From positions 806,001 to 870,000 of the forward strand of contig WNDS01000002.1 in assembly GCA_009912235.1 (NCBI GenBank): DNA of 64,000 bases, written 5' to 3'. A program made the translations under genes and the position numbers. Below, in pieces: positions 8,040-18,165 of the stretch (positions are counted from its first letter, which is position 1; each line of letters starts with the position of its first letter). This DNA comes from Stenotrophomonas maltophilia. GTDB lineage: Bacteria; Pseudomonadota; Gammaproteobacteria; Xanthomonadales; Xanthomonadaceae. The notes beneath the pieces were generated by a model. The model worked only from the letters and a program-made list of their open reading frames with translations. It did no database searches and was not told where the DNA came from.

Positions 8040-8682
8040 GTTCGGCCAGGGCCCGGGCGAACAGCGCACGGGCTACCAGAACGAAGGCATCCGCACCCTG
8101 CTGGCGATGTTCGGGAAGGGTGATCCCGACGAGCACATGACCCTGGGCCAGATTCTGGCCGGCCTGCAGCAGAGTGCCTTCGGCGTGCTGCTGTTCGTGG
8201 CCATCCTGCCCTCGTTCCTGCCCATTCCCGGCCTGGCCGGTGGCGCCAGCGGTTCGCTGGTCATCCTGCTCGGCCTGCAGATGCTGCTGTGCCTGCGCCG
8301 GCCGTGGTTGCCGGGCTTCATCGGGCGGCGTGGGCCACGCCGCGGCACCATGCACCGCTTCCTGGAACGCATCAACCGCCCGCTGCGGCGGCTGGACCGC
8401 CTGCTCAAGCCGCGCCTGCCGCAACTGGTGGCGCCGCGGGCCGCACAGGCCTTCACGGGTCTGCTGCTGGTGCTGCTGGGCGTGCTGTTGCTGCTGCCGC
8501 TGCCGTTCACCAACTACCTGTTCGGCTTCCAGCTGCTGCTGTTCGCGCTGGCACTGCTGGAACGCGACGGTGCGCTGATGCTGTTCAACTGGGTGGGCGG
8601 CGTGGCGGCCATCATCTTCTTCGGCTTTGGTTCCGGGCAGCTGGTGGGGTATGTGGTGGAGCTGTACCACCGCGTGTTCTGA
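8023..8682 (+). CDS. ExoD-like exopolysaccharide synthesis family membrane protein
   Basis: A 219-aa membrane protein of the ExoD family. LGQILAGLQQSAFGVLLFVAILPSFLPIPG and the following LVILLGLQMLL give the characteristic hydrophobic hairpin, and there are further segments near residues 135-155 and 190-215. ExoD affects exopolysaccharide production in Rhizobium, but the biochemical role is unknown. The start MSSPPEFGQ lies inside the end of the CNNM/CorC gene, implying translational coupling; an upstream in-frame start would extend further into that gene and is unlikely. Confidence 0.85.
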   Translation: MSSPPEFGQGPGEQRTGYQNEGIRTLLAMFGKGDPDEHMTLGQILAGLQQSAFGVLLFVAILPSFLPIPGLAGGASGSLVILLGLQMLLCLRRPWLPGFIGRRGPRRGTMHRFLERINRPLRRLDRLLKPRLPQLVAPRAAQAFTGLLLVLLGVLLLLPLPFTNYLFGFQLLLFALALLERDGALMLFNWVGGVAAIIFFGFGSGQLVGYVVELYHRVF

Positions 8683-8720
8683 GCGGTTGCCGCTGTGCTG
8701 GTGGGGTGATCGTTTCTACG

Positions 8721-8747
8721 GGTTGCCGGCCAACGGCCGGCACTACC
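8721..8747 (-). repeat. SMAG-type GTAG repeat
   Basis: On the minus strand GGTAGTGCCGGCCG then TTGGCCGGCAACC: the GTAG signature followed by a 7-bp GCCGGCC stem. It lies between the ExoD-like gene and a convergent PNPOx-like gene. A worn ATCCACGC-type hairpin follows at about 8758-8785. Confidence 0.8.
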
Positions 8748-8819
8748 AACGCCGGATACATCCCTTCCACGCATGGCGTGCTGGTTTCTGCGGGCTGCTC
8801 GCCATGCGGGGATGAAGCC

Positions 8820-9317
8820 CTAACGCAGATCGACGAAGCCGTTGTCGGCCAGCGGTGCCGGGTCGTCCTGCACGGCGGAGAGCACGAAATTCAGCGCGCT
8901 GCCCAGCAGCGTGCCCGGACCATCCCAGTATTCGGCCGTTTCCGCCCGTACGTGGATCAGGCGCAGGTTCGGATCGTCCTTGCCACCGGGGAAGAACATC
9001 TTCATCGCCGGCGACCACAGCTCTTCCACCTTGGCGCGGTCATCCACGATGCGGGCGCGCCCGGCCACCGACACATAGGTGTTCTTCGACGGCGACGCAT
9101 AGGCCACGTTGACGCGCGGGTTCAGCGCGATCTCGGCCACCTTCGGGCTGTCGGCGCCCGTGGCGAACCAGAGGTCGCCGTCGAAGGCGACCTGCTGGGT
9201 GCCCAGCGGGCGGCTGTAGAGATGGCCATCGACGCCGAGGGTGGTGAACATCGCCACCTCCACGTCCTTGATCAGTTCAGCCAGCTGGGCGATGTGCTCG
9301 GCGCGGTTCTCGGCCAT
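8820..9317 (-). CDS. Pyridoxamine 5'-phosphate oxidase-like (general stress protein 26) family
   Basis: A 165-aa split-barrel flavin-binding protein. VAMFTTLGVDGHLYSRPLGTQQVAFDGDLWFAT is the conserved FMN-contact strand pair, and NPRVNVAYASPSKNTYVSVAGRARIVDD is the second barrel half. The C-terminal WSPAMKMFFPGGKDDPNLRLIHV block is typical of the general-stress subgroup rather than true PdxH. It may bind FMN or F420-like cofactors; the substrate is unknown. A single gene with an AGGAG-like site before its ATG. Confidence 0.88.
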   Translation of the reverse strand: MAENRAEHIAQLAELIKDVEVAMFTTLGVDGHLYSRPLGTQQVAFDGDLWFATGADSPKVAEIALNPRVNVAYASPSKNTYVSVAGRARIVDDRAKVEELWSPAMKMFFPGGKDDPNLRLIHVRAETAEYWDGPGTLLGSALNFVLSAVQDDPAPLADNGFVDLR

Positions 9318-9384
9318 GGGGGCGCTCCTGTTGATGAGCCCCCATCAGACGCGAGCCGCGCGCAATGCGGCGTGACGCAGGCGT

Positions 9385-10396
9385 TCAGCCCGCGTGTCGG
9401 GCGTGCCAGGCCTGGATCGTCAGCGCGAACGAACGCAGGCGCGCGGCGTGGTCGTACAAGTTGGCGGTGAGCATCAGCTCATCCGGCCGGTGGCGCTCGA
9501 CGAACGCGGCGATGCCGTCGGCCACCTGCTGTGCATCGCCTAGCACGGTGCAGGCCAGTGCGCGCTCCACGCCGGATTTCTCATGCGGTTCCCAGAACGT
9601 TTCGATGTCGTCGATCGGCGCGGGAATCCGGCCCGGGCGGCCACGGCGCAGGTTGACGAAACACTGCTGCTGGCTGGTGAACAGGCGGCGCGACTCGGCC
9701 TCGCTGTCACTGGCCACCACGTTCAGCGCCAGCATCGCGTGCGGCTGCGCCAGCGTGGCCGACGGGCGGAACTCGCGGCGGTAGACCGCCAGCGCTTCGT
9801 CCATGGCATCGGGCGCGAAGTGCGAGGCGAACGCATACGGCAGGCCCATCGAGGCGGCCATGCGCGCACCGAACAGGCTGGAGCCCAGGATCCAGGTCGG
9901 CACCCGCAGGCCGCCACCGGGCACGGCCTGCACCGCCTGGCCGGGCTGCCCCGGTTCGAAGTAGTGCAGCAGTTCGCGCACGTCCTGCGGGAACTGGTCG
10001 GCGCTGTCGAAGTAACGGCGCAGCGCGCGCGGTGGGCTGGTCGGTGCCCGGCGCACGGCCCAGGCCGAGGTCGATGCGGTCCGGGTACAGCGAGGCCAGC
10101 GTGCCGAACTGTTCGGCCACCTGAAGCGGCGCGTGGTTGGGCAGCATGATGCCGCCGGACCCCACGCGAATGCGCTTGGTGCCGCCGGCCACGTGGCCGA
10201 TCAGCACGGCGGTGGCCGCGCTGGCGATGCCGGGCATATTGTGGTGTTCGGCCAGCCAGTAGCGGCGGTAGCCCAGCGCGTCGGCGTGCTGGGCCAGTTC
10301 CAGCATGTTGGCGAAGGCGGCAGTGGTATCGCTGCCCTCGCACACCGGGGCCAGGTCGAGGATCGACAACGGGATCATCAGACGGTTTTCCGTCAC
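9385..10396 (-). pseudogene. LLM-class flavin-dependent monooxygenase, frameshifted
   Basis: A luciferase-like monooxygenase of about 337 aa in two frames. The N-terminal part (start 10396; [43 protein letters not shown]) runs in one frame. From about 10035 the homologous continuation ([17 protein letters not shown] ... to 9385) is in another. Adding two bases to the GCGCGCGC tract at 10022-10034 would rejoin the halves, so a CG-dinucleotide contraction is the likely lesion. The family uses FMNH2 and O2; the substrate is unknown. Whether the lesion is real or an assembly error cannot be told from the sequence. Confidence 0.85.
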
Positions 10397-10510
10397 AAGA
10401 TGCCCCTTGGATGGGGGCGTGAGGGCCCGGCGGCCAGTGACGGTGGCAGGATGCTGATTTCTGCGGCGCAGGTTCAGGGCCGGTCGGACGGAGTCGAGCC
10501 AGACGTGGCT

Positions 10511-10575
10511 GGTAGTGCCGGCCGCTGGCCGGCAGACAGAGATCTCCTGCAGCCGGCAAGCGGCCGGCGCTACCC
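10511..10575. repeat. Head-to-head SMAG repeat pair
   Basis: GGTAGTGCCGGCCGC-TGGCCGGCA at 10511-10534 (plus) faces a minus-strand copy at 10551-10575 (GGGTAGCGCCGGCCGC...). The 15-base spacer separates the two, giving a paired-REP arrangement just 3' of trhO. Confidence 0.8.
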
Positions 10576-10583
10576 ATGCGCGC

Positions 10584-11351
10584 TCAGAACGCGCTGGCGC
10601 GCGGCTCGGCCAGCGCCTCGTCCACCATCGGCTGCAGCGCGGCGTCCAGCGTCACGCGCTCGTCGAACACGAAGCAGCGCTCTTCGTAGCCCTCCCCGCC
10701 CACGTCCTCGAAGTAGCCGAGGATGCCGCCATCCAGCTGCAGCACGTTGTCCATGCCATCATTGACCATCCACAGCGCCGCCTTTTCACAGCGGATGCCG
10801 CCGGTGCAGAAGCTGACCACGGTGCTGTCCTTGAGCGCCTCGCGATGCGGCGCAAGCGCTTCGGGCAGGTCGGTGAACTTGTGGATGGGCAGTACCAGCG
10901 CGTCCTTGAACGTGCCGTACTCCACTTCCTGCAGGTTGCGCGTGTCGAGCATCACCACCGCCTTGCCGGCATCGTCATGGCCCTGCCGCAGCCAGCGCTG
11001 CACGGTGGCCGGGTCCACCGACGGCGCGCGCGGGTACGCCAGCGGCTGGCCATCATCGCGACGGAAGCTGATGATCTCGTCCTTCACCTTGGCCTTCAGC
11101 CGCGCGAACGGCTGGTGCTCGCTGAAGCTGGTCTTGACCCGCATGCAGGCAAAGCGCGCATCGGCCTGCAGGGCGGCATAGAAGCCCTCCACGGCCGCCG
11201 GTTCACCGGCCAGGAACAGGTTCAGGCCCTCGCCGGCCACCAGGATCGTCCCCCGCAGCTCCGCGGCCCCGGCGCGCGCCAGCAGCTGATCGCACAGGAC
11301 CTGAGGGTCGTCGATGACGGTGAAATGGTAGGCAGCGGTATTGGCGATCAT
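10584..11351 (-). CDS. trhO: tRNA uridine(34) hydroxylase (rhodanese-like)
   Basis: O2-dependent enzyme that hydroxylates wobble U34 of some tRNAs to 5-hydroxyuridine (TrhO/YceA family), 255 aa. An N-terminal acylphosphatase-like domain (about 1-95; [16 protein letters not shown]) is followed by a rhodanese domain with Cys182 in CTGGIRCEK, the family's CxxGxxC motif. It is cytosolic. ATG at 11351 is the only plausible start. A single gene between repeat-rich intergenic regions. Confidence 0.92.
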   Translation of the reverse strand: MIANTAAYHFTVIDDPQVLCDQLLARAGAAELRGTILVAGEGLNLFLAGEPAAVEGFYAALQADARFACMRVKTSFSEHQPFARLKAKVKDEIISFRRDDGQPLAYPRAPSVDPATVQRWLRQGHDDAGKAVVMLDTRNLQEVEYGTFKDALVLPIHKFTDLPEALAPHREALKDSTVVSFCTGGIRCEKAALWMVNDGMDNVLQLDGGILGYFEDVGGEGYEERCFVFDERVTLDAALQPMVDEALAEPRASAF

Positions 11352-11397
11352 TCCGCCATTTTAGCGCCAGACCGCTCCAGAACCAGATTCGTCCGTT

Positions 11398-11421
11398 CAT
11401 CCACGCATGGCGTGGATCTAC
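11398..11421. repeat. GTAG hairpin of the ATCCACGC type
   Basis: CATCCACGC-ATG-GCGTGGAT followed by CTAC (GTAG on the minus strand): an 8-bp stem with the SMAG signature. A second copy is at 44843-44866 and a worn one near 8758. It opens a 328-bp gene-free stretch (11352-11679) that also holds a 40-bp palindrome and the second MITE-like element. Confidence 0.7.
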
Positions 11422-11439
11422 CTCGGTTCCAAGGATCCA

Positions 11440-11478
11440 GGGGTCAGAGCCCTCTGCGCAGCAGAGGGCTCTGACCCC
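11440..11478. repeat. 40-bp GGGGTC/GACCCC palindrome, copy 4
   Basis: GGGGTCAGAGCCCTCTGC then GCAGAGGGCTCTGACCCC: this copy is a near-perfect palindrome with an 18-bp stem and 3-base loop. Confidence 0.8.
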
Positions 11479-11501
11479 GCAGACACACGGAAACTGTCAG
11501 T

Positions 11502-11607
11502 GGCGGGGCGGTATGGGCAGGCGGGGGCGCAGAGCGCCATGGATGGCGCTCTACGAGGCACGCAGGAGCAGCTTTTGCCGTCCCCTGCCTGCCCATACCG
11601 CCCCGCC
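11502..11607. repeat. MITE-like palindromic element, copy 2
   Basis: A 106-bp element with perfect 20-bp terminal inverted repeats (11502-11521 and 11588-11607, outer bases GGCGGGGCGG). Its 65-bp core (11515-11579) is the exact reverse complement of 4295-4359. It holds the GAGCGCCAT hairpin with a GTAG signature. No transposase is encoded; it would depend on a trans-acting enzyme if it is mobile. Confidence 0.75.
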
Positions 11608-11679
11608 GCCCCACGGATGGCAGGCTGTTGCTGTTGCCTTTGCTTGCGCGGGTGCCGGGTGCAACCCGGCCGGAAACCC

Positions 11680-12045
11680 CTATCCCCGCAACAGCAGGAA
11701 CGGCAGCAGCACCAGCACCGCTGCTCCGGCCATCGCCAGCAGCACCAGCGCCACGAACAACGGCCGCCGCCGCAGCAGGCTGCCGAAGGTCTCAGCCGTG
11801 CCCTCGCGCAGCGCCTGCTCACGCTCGGCCCGCACGCGCACGCCGCGCGCCGCCTGGTATTCGGCCATCAAGGCCTTCGCCCGCGGCTGGTCGGCATCCT
11901 CGCGCAGCCACAGGCCACCGTTGGAAATGCCCCACGGGCTCGGTTCAGTGCGGTACCAGGCGATGCCGTGCTGGTCGAGCAGCGTGCAGACATCGGCATA
12001 TTCATCGTCGCCTACGTGGCGCAGGTTGAGCGGGAGTTTGGCCAT
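11680..12045 (-). CDS. DUF6164-like protein with C-terminal membrane anchor
   Basis: A 121-aa protein. Residues 1-60 (MAKLPLNLRHVGDDEYADVCTLLDQHGIAWYRTEPS) form a small alpha/beta domain like a signal-transducing PII-type fold. A basic helix follows, and residues about 96-119 are one hydrophobic segment close to the C-terminus, so the soluble part is probably cytosolic. The sequence matches what I know of a small conserved family in gammaproteobacteria (DUF6164); the function is unknown. Divergent from the FKBP lipoprotein, with 73 bp between starts. Confidence 0.75.
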   Translation of the reverse strand: MAKLPLNLRHVGDDEYADVCTLLDQHGIAWYRTEPSPWGISNGGLWLREDADQPRAKALMAEYQAARGVRVRAEREQALREGTAETFGSLLRRRPLFVALVLLAMAGAAVLVLLPFLLLRG

Positions 12046-12118
12046 GCCCGCATGATACCCGGCAGCGATGCGCTACCCTTGCGCCCTGCCCGCCCGTTCA
12101 CGCTTCCCTGGAGACGCC

Positions 12119-12547
12119 ATGCGCCGCCTGCTGATTCCCCTGCTGCTGTCCCTCGCCGTTGCCGGCTGCACCCCGCCGGGCCCGCCGCCGGGCGGCACCC
12201 TCACCACCTTCGAACGCATCGACACCCAGCCGGGCACCGGCGCCGAAGCAGTGGCCGGCAGCAAGGTCACCGTGCACTACACCGGCTGGATCTACGACGA
12301 GCGCACTGCGGACAAGCACGGCAAGACCTTCGACAGCTCGGTCAGCCGCGGCGAACCGTTCGCCTTCGATCTCGGTGGCGGCCAGGTCATCCGCGGCTGG
12401 GATGAAGGCGTGGTCGGCATGAAGGTGGGCGGCAAGCGCACCCTGATGATTCCGCCGGCCTACGGCTATGGCGACCGCAGCGTCGGCCCGATCCCGGCCG
12501 GCTCCTCGCTGGTGTTCGACGTCGAGCTGCTCGATGTCAAACAGTAA
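12119..12547 (+). CDS. FKBP-type peptidyl-prolyl isomerase, lipoprotein
   Basis: A 142-aa periplasmic prolyl isomerase. The signal peptide [17 protein letters not shown] ends in a VAGC lipobox, so the mature protein is predicted to be lipid-anchored. The FKBP domain has [30 protein letters not shown] and the C-terminal [15 protein letters not shown]. The ATG at 12119 follows GGAG by five bases; an earlier in-frame start would spoil the signal peptide. It overlaps the next gene by 14 bp. Confidence 0.93.
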   Translation: MRRLLIPLLLSLAVAGCTPPGPPPGGTLTTFERIDTQPGTGAEAVAGSKVTVHYTGWIYDERTADKHGKTFDSSVSRGEPFAFDLGGGQVIRGWDEGVVGMKVGGKRTLMIPPAYGYGDRSVGPIPAGSSLVFDVELLDVKQ

Positions 12548-13748
12548 GACCGCCACACCGCGCCGTGTCGCCGTCATCGGCGGCGGCCCGGCCGGGCTGG
12601 AGGTGGACCTGTACGAGGCCAAGGGGTCACCCGGGCGCAAGTTCCTGATTGCCGGCAAGGGCGGGCTCAACCTGACCCACTCCGGCGCCCGCCCGCTGTT
12701 CGACAGCCGCTACCGCGAACAGGCCGCGCGCGTCGGCACCTGGCTGGATGGCTTCGATGCGCAGGCACTGCGCGACTGGGCCGCCGGCTTCGGCGTGGAA
12801 ACCTACGTGGGCAGCTCCGGCCGCGTGTTCCCGGTGGACCGCAAGGCTGCGCCGCTGCTGCGCGGCTGGGTGCGCCGGCTGAAGGAACAGGGCGTGCGCC
12901 TGCACGTGAACCATCGCTGGACCGGCTGGGACGCCGAGAGCGCACTGCGCTTCGACACCGACGCCGGCAGCATCGGCGTGCAGGCCGACGCCACCGTGCT
13001 GGCACTGGGCGGCGGCAGCTGGCCGCAGCTGGGCAGCGATGCCGCCTGGGTGGCACCACTGCAGGCGCAGGGCGTGGCGGTGGCACCGCTGCAGTCGGCC
13101 AACTGTGGCTTCGACATTGCCTGGTCAGCGTTCTTCGCCGAGCGCCATGCCGGCACCCCGCTGAAGCCGGTGGTCGCGCACTGGCTCGACCTGCACGGCC
13201 AGCCGCAGCAGCTGCAGGGCGAATGCGTGGTGAGCGCTTATGGCATCGAAGGCAGCCTGGTCTATGCGCTGGCCGCCGACCTGCGCGAGACCCTCAACCG
13301 CGATGGCCACGCCACGCTGTGGCTGGACCTGGTTCCCGGCCGCGACGAAGCACGCCTGCTGGCCGACCTGTCGCGCCCGCGTAAGGGCCGCAGCTTCGGC
13401 GAGCACCTGCGTCGCCAGGCCGGGCTGGATGCGGTCAGGACGGCGCTGGTCTTCGAAGTGCTGGGCAAGGAGGCCGGCAACGATCTGGCCGCCGTGGCGC
13501 GCTGCCTGAAGCGGTTGCCGCTGGCCCTGCTGCGGCCGCGGCCGATGGCCGAGGTGATCAGCACCGCAGGTGGCGTGCGGCTGGACGCCATGGACGAACA
13601 GTTGATGCTGCACGCCCTGCCCGGCGTGTTCTGTGCAGGCGAAATGCTGGATTGGGAAGCGCCTACCGGCGGCTACCTGCTGACGGCCTGCTATGCCAGC
13701 GGCCTGCGTGCGGCCGAGGGTGTGATCGGGTGGTTGGCTGGGCGGTGA
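12534..13748 (+). CDS. BaiN/HI0933-like flavoprotein with a shortened FAD-binding fold
   Basis: A 404-aa NAD(P)/FAD-dependent oxidoreductase of the TIGR03862/HI0933 type. GGGPAGL is followed directly by [15 protein letters not shown]. In this family about a dozen residues (the first Rossmann helix and the turn to strand 2) normally separate these motifs. The rest is intact: [34 protein letters not shown] and the C-terminal [16 protein letters not shown]. The missing helix should harm FAD binding, so the protein may be inactive. The start at 12534 overlaps the FKBP gene. Confidence 0.82.
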   Translation: MSNSKTATPRRVAVIGGGPAGLEVDLYEAKGSPGRKFLIAGKGGLNLTHSGARPLFDSRYREQAARVGTWLDGFDAQALRDWAAGFGVETYVGSSGRVFPVDRKAAPLLRGWVRRLKEQGVRLHVNHRWTGWDAESALRFDTDAGSIGVQADATVLALGGGSWPQLGSDAAWVAPLQAQGVAVAPLQSANCGFDIAWSAFFAERHAGTPLKPVVAHWLDLHGQPQQLQGECVVSAYGIEGSLVYALAADLRETLNRDGHATLWLDLVPGRDEARLLADLSRPRKGRSFGEHLRRQAGLDAVRTALVFEVLGKEAGNDLAAVARCLKRLPLALLRPRPMAEVISTAGGVRLDAMDEQLMLHALPGVFCAGEMLDWEAPTGGYLLTACYASGLRAAEGVIGWLAGR

Positions 13749-13759
13749 AGGGTGTGCGT

Positions 13760-13786
13760 GGTTGCCGGCCAACGGCCGGCACTACC
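13760..13786 (-). repeat. SMAG-type GTAG repeat overlapping a stop codon
   Basis: Minus-strand GGTAGTGCCGGCC...GGCCGGCAAC. Its TAG (13782-13784) is the stop codon of the neighbouring GNAT gene (...HRPW then TAG), so the repeat defines the C-terminus of that gene. Confidence 0.78.
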
Positions 13787-14244
13787 ACGGGCGGTGCATG
13801 CTCACCGACGCCAGTGCCACACCGCTGGGATGCGGGTAGGCCTCTTCGCGCAGGGCGATGAACCCCTGCCGCTGGTAGAACGGCACGGCGTTGAGCGAGG
13901 CGGACAGCACCACCTCGCGAGCCGGGTCGGCCATCGCCAGCAGGCGCTGCATCAGTGCCTGGCCGATGCCACGGCCGCCGTGGTCGGGATCGACGAACAG
14001 CGCATCCATTTCGTTGCCGCGCGCGTCCAGCACGCCGAAGCCGAGCAGCGCACCGCTGTCATCCTCGGCCACCACGCAGCCGCCCTCGTCCAGCAGGCGC
14101 GCGTACTGCACCGGTGGCGGCGACGCCGACCACGGCGTGATTACCTCGCGCGCGTAGTGGCTGCTGCACAGCCCTGCGCACGCGCCGCGTGCGCAGGGCC
14201 CACAGCCGTTCCACATCACTTTGCGTGCCAGTCCTGAACTGCAT
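13782..14244 (-). pseudogene. GNAT family N-acetyltransferase, frameshifted
   Basis: The start ATG at 14244 has a strong GGAGAGG site. The first about 20 codons (MQFRTGTQSDVERLWALRTR) are in one frame; the remaining GNAT domain (CSSHYAREVITPW, EMDALFVDPDHGGRGIGQALM, YQRQGF) is in another. The frame switch falls at a perfect 14-bp inverted repeat (14171-14199). The intact product would be about 153 aa. The acetyl-CoA motif DHGGRGIGQAL is preserved. Whether any product is made is unclear. Confidence 0.82.
14171..14199. repeat. Perfect 14-bp inverted repeat with 1-base loop inside coding DNA
   Basis: GCCCTGCGCACGCG (14171-14184), one base, then CGCGTGCGCAGGGC (14186-14199). It lies within the GNAT coding region exactly where the frame is lost. 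Confidence 0.9.
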
Positions 14245-15961
14245 GCCCTCTCCTTGTCGTGTTGCGTCGCGATACCGCGGTGCCACGCCACAATGCCGGA
14301 TCGCAAGGCAAACGGGCAACTGCGGCACGCGGCCTGCGCTCAGCGCGATTTGTTGGCGCGCAGGGCCTGGATGCGCGGGGCGGCTGGAACGAATCGCTGC
14401 GCGCATCGGCCCAGAAATCATGGAACACCGCATGGTCGGGCACGCGGGTCAGCAGTTCACCCGGTTCCAGGTAGCGGTACAGCGATGCCATCGAGCGGAT
14501 CTCCACCGGCGACACGCGGCGCAGGATGTGCTCCGGCCCCAGCTCGGCGGGGTCGTTCAGACCGGCAGCGCACAGCAGCTCCATCAGCGCATGCAGCGTG
14601 TGCTCATGGTAGTTGTTGACCCGACTGGCCTTGTCGGCCGCATCCAGATGCTTCCAGCGCGAAGGGTTCTGCGTAGCGATGCCGGTCGGGCATCTGTCGG
14701 TGTGGCAGCTGAGCGACTGGATGCAGCCCAGCGCGAACATGAAGCCACGCCCGGCATTGCACCAGTCCGCGCCCAACGCGATGGTGCGCGCGATGTCGAA
14801 TGCACTGGTGATCTTGCCGGCCGCGCCGATGCGGATGCGCTCGCGCAGATCCAGGCCGACCAGCGTATTGTGCACCAGCAGCAGCGCTTCGTGCATGGGA
14901 ATGCCGACGTGGTCGACGAACTCGGCCGGCGCAGCGCCGGTGCCGCCCTCGGCGCCATCGACCACGATGAAGTCCGGCAGCAGGCCGGTCTCGCTCATGG
15001 CCTTGGCAATGCCGAACCATTCCCACGGGTGCCCCAGTGCCAGCTTGAAACCGACCGGCTTGCCACCGGACAGCTCGCGCAGGCGGGCCACGAACTGCAG
15101 CAGCTCCACCGGCGTGGAGAACGCCGAATGCCGCGAGGGAGAGACGCAGTCCACGCCCATCGGCACGCCACGCGTGGCCGAGATTTCCGCGGTCACCTTC
15201 GGTGCCGGCAGCACGCCGCCATGGCCGGGCTTTGCACCCTGCGACAGCTTGATCTCGATCATCTTGACCTGGTCGTGGGTGGCGTTGGCCACGAAACGCT
15301 CTTCGCTGAAGCCGCCCTTCTCATCGCGGCAACCGAAGTAGCCCGAGCCGATTTCCCACACCAGGTCACCGCCCATCTCGCGGTGGTAGGGCGAAATCGA
15401 GCCCTCGCCGGTGTCGTGGTAGAAGCCGCCGCGGCGCGCGCCTTCGTTCAATGCGCGGATGGCATTGGCCGACAGCGAGCCAAAGCTCATCGCCGAGATG
15501 TTGAACACGCTGGCCGAATAGGGCTTGGCACAGGTGGGGCCGATCAGCACGCGGAAATCGTGGTGGCCGATGGTGGTGGGCGCCAGCGAATGGTTGATCC
15601 ACTCGTAGTCCACCGCGTAGGTGCTGCGCAGCGTGCCGAACGGCACGGTGTCCATTTCGTTCTTGCTGCGCTGGTAGATCAGCGCACGCTGCTGGCGCGA
15701 GAACGGCACGTCTTCCAGGTCTCTCTGCACGAAGTACTGGCGGATTTCCGGGCCGATCGATTCCAGCCCGTAGCGGAAGTGCGCCAGTACCGGGTAGTTG
15801 CGGCGCAGGGTGCTGCGCTTCTGCAGCAGGTCCCAGCTGCCCAGCAGCACCATGGCCGCGGTCAGGCCCACGCCCCAGTACCAGGCGGGCCAGAGGGTGG
15901 CCAGCCACAGACACAACGGAAACAGCAGGATGGCGAGCAGGTAGGCAAGATACCGGTGCAT
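14216..15961 (-). CDS. FMN-binding glutamate synthase-like protein, frame altered at C-terminus
   Basis: A membrane-anchored protein with the FMN-binding GltS domain. Residues 1-40 hold two hydrophobic helices (MHRYLAYLLAILLFPLCLWLA). The barrel follows with SAMSFGSLS, GEGSISPYHR, KPGHGGVLPA, VDGAEGGTGAAP and the cysteine motif CHTDRCPTGIATQ. The start 15961 is chosen for its GAGGA site. Near the end, a C-run (14377-14380) appears one base short: adding one C gives the ending RIQALRANKSR and a stop at 14340-14342. As read, the frame runs 41 codons further and overlaps the GNAT gene. It may oxidise glutamate or a related amine; unproven. Confidence 0.85.
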   Translation of the reverse strand: MHRYLAYLLAILLFPLCLWLATLWPAWYWGVGLTAAMVLLGSWDLLQKRSTLRRNYPVLAHFRYGLESIGPEIRQYFVQRDLEDVPFSRQQRALIYQRSKNEMDTVPFGTLRSTYAVDYEWINHSLAPTTIGHHDFRVLIGPTCAKPYSASVFNISAMSFGSLSANAIRALNEGARRGGFYHDTGEGSISPYHREMGGDLVWEIGSGYFGCRDEKGGFSEERFVANATHDQVKMIEIKLSQGAKPGHGGVLPAPKVTAEISATRGVPMGVDCVSPSRHSAFSTPVELLQFVARLRELSGGKPVGFKLALGHPWEWFGIAKAMSETGLLPDFIVVDGAEGGTGAAPAEFVDHVGIPMHEALLLVHNTLVGLDLRERIRIGAAGKITSAFDIARTIALGADWCNAGRGFMFALGCIQSLSCHTDRCPTGIATQNPSRWKHLDAADKASRVNNYHEHTLHALMELLCAAGLNDPAELGPEHILRRVSPVEIRSMASLYRYLEPGELLTRVPDHAVFHDFWADARSDSFQPPRASRPCAPTNRAERRPRAAVARLPCDPALWRGTAVSRRNTTRRGHAVQDWHAK

Positions 15962-16056
15962 GGCGTTCCTCGATTGCATCTGCAACCGAGTCTACCCGAC
16001 CGCACATAAACGCATTTAGACGCCGGCCTGCCCCACGCCTGCCGTGGTGGACGGCG

Positions 16057-17343
<1,287 letters not shown>

Positions 17344-17466
17344 CTGCACACCTGGCGGCACGGAAGCGGGTGGATCATGGGCGGGCTCGGCAGGTCGTTG
17401 ACACGGCTGGATAGCGTAGCGGCGCCGGCCGGTGACGCCAAGGGTCGAACGTCAGGGCGTGCCGCC

Positions 17467-17913
17467 TCAGGAGCCCAGCGCCAGCGCCGGCGGCTCCAGT
17501 TCGCCATCGGCGCCGGTCCAGGCCTGCAGCAGGCGCATGAAGCCTTCGCTTTCCGGCGCGGGCGGCCCGTGGAAGCCGGACCACGGCGCATCGATGATCT
17601 GCGACAGCACTTCCGCATCGATCTGGCGCGCCCCCATGGTCCAGCGCGGAAACATCCGGCGCTCCACCGCGCCCTGCTGCAGCACGTGCACGCCTGCGTG
17701 GGTGCGGGCATTGGCAATGCGCGGGTAGACCGAAGCGATGCCGTCCTCGGGCCCTTCCAGATACTGCAGGAAGCGACGCCCATCGAACATCAGCACGCCG
17801 GTGACGCCGGCCATGCGGTTGAAGGCGGTGGCGTCGGTCAGCAGGCGGTCCAGATCGGCCGCCTGCAGCAGGTCACGGGCATCACTGACGTAGACGATGG
17901 CCTACAGTGACAT
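17467..17913 (-). pseudogene. BLUF blue-light sensor protein with TAG at codon 4
   Basis: A short BLUF-domain flavoprotein, 148 codons. After an AGGAG site the start codon 17913 reads MSL, then TAG (17902-17904), then AIVYVSDARDLLQAADLDRLLTDATAFNRMAGVTGVLMFDGRRFLQYLEG, a good BLUF fold with the FAD-contact residues at Tyr7 and in FNRMAGVTG. A re-start at an internal ATG near 17814 would lose the first strand and helix and could not bind FAD. The family uses FAD to sense blue light. The rest of the gene is undamaged, so the stop is recent or an error. Confidence 0.82.
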
Positions 17914-18023
17914 GACCGGGCTCCTGCCGAAGGAGGCCGGACTATGACATGAATAGGCAGGTCGGGATAGTTCGCCCTTAGTCGAAAACGTTTCAATTTG
18001 TCGCCAAATATCCATCGTCACGA

Positions 18024-18110
18024 TGGTGCCCGGAGCCGGGATCGAACCGGCATGACCTCGCGGTCGGCGGATTTTAAGTCCGATGCGTCTACCAGTTTCG
18101 CCATCCGGGC
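18024..18110 (-). tRNA. tRNA-Leu(UAA)
   Basis: An 87-base cloverleaf including the encoded CCA. The acceptor GCCCGGA pairs with TCCGGGC; the anticodon loop is CTTAAAA (anticodon TAA), and there is a long class-II variable arm. The T-loop TTCGATC and D-loop are normal. A free-standing gene between the BLUF and VOC genes. Confidence 0.97.
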
Positions 18111-18165
18111 CTGCAGCGCGGCGCCGATTGTAGCCCATGCACAGCGTGCCGGCCGCGCGCCGGCG

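Noticed and set aside
11418..12055. Frames across the second MITE-like element sharing protein sequence with frames at 4157-4479
   Set aside because: The shared sequence (KSCSCVPRRAPSMALCAPACP) comes from the repeated DNA core, not from a conserved protein.
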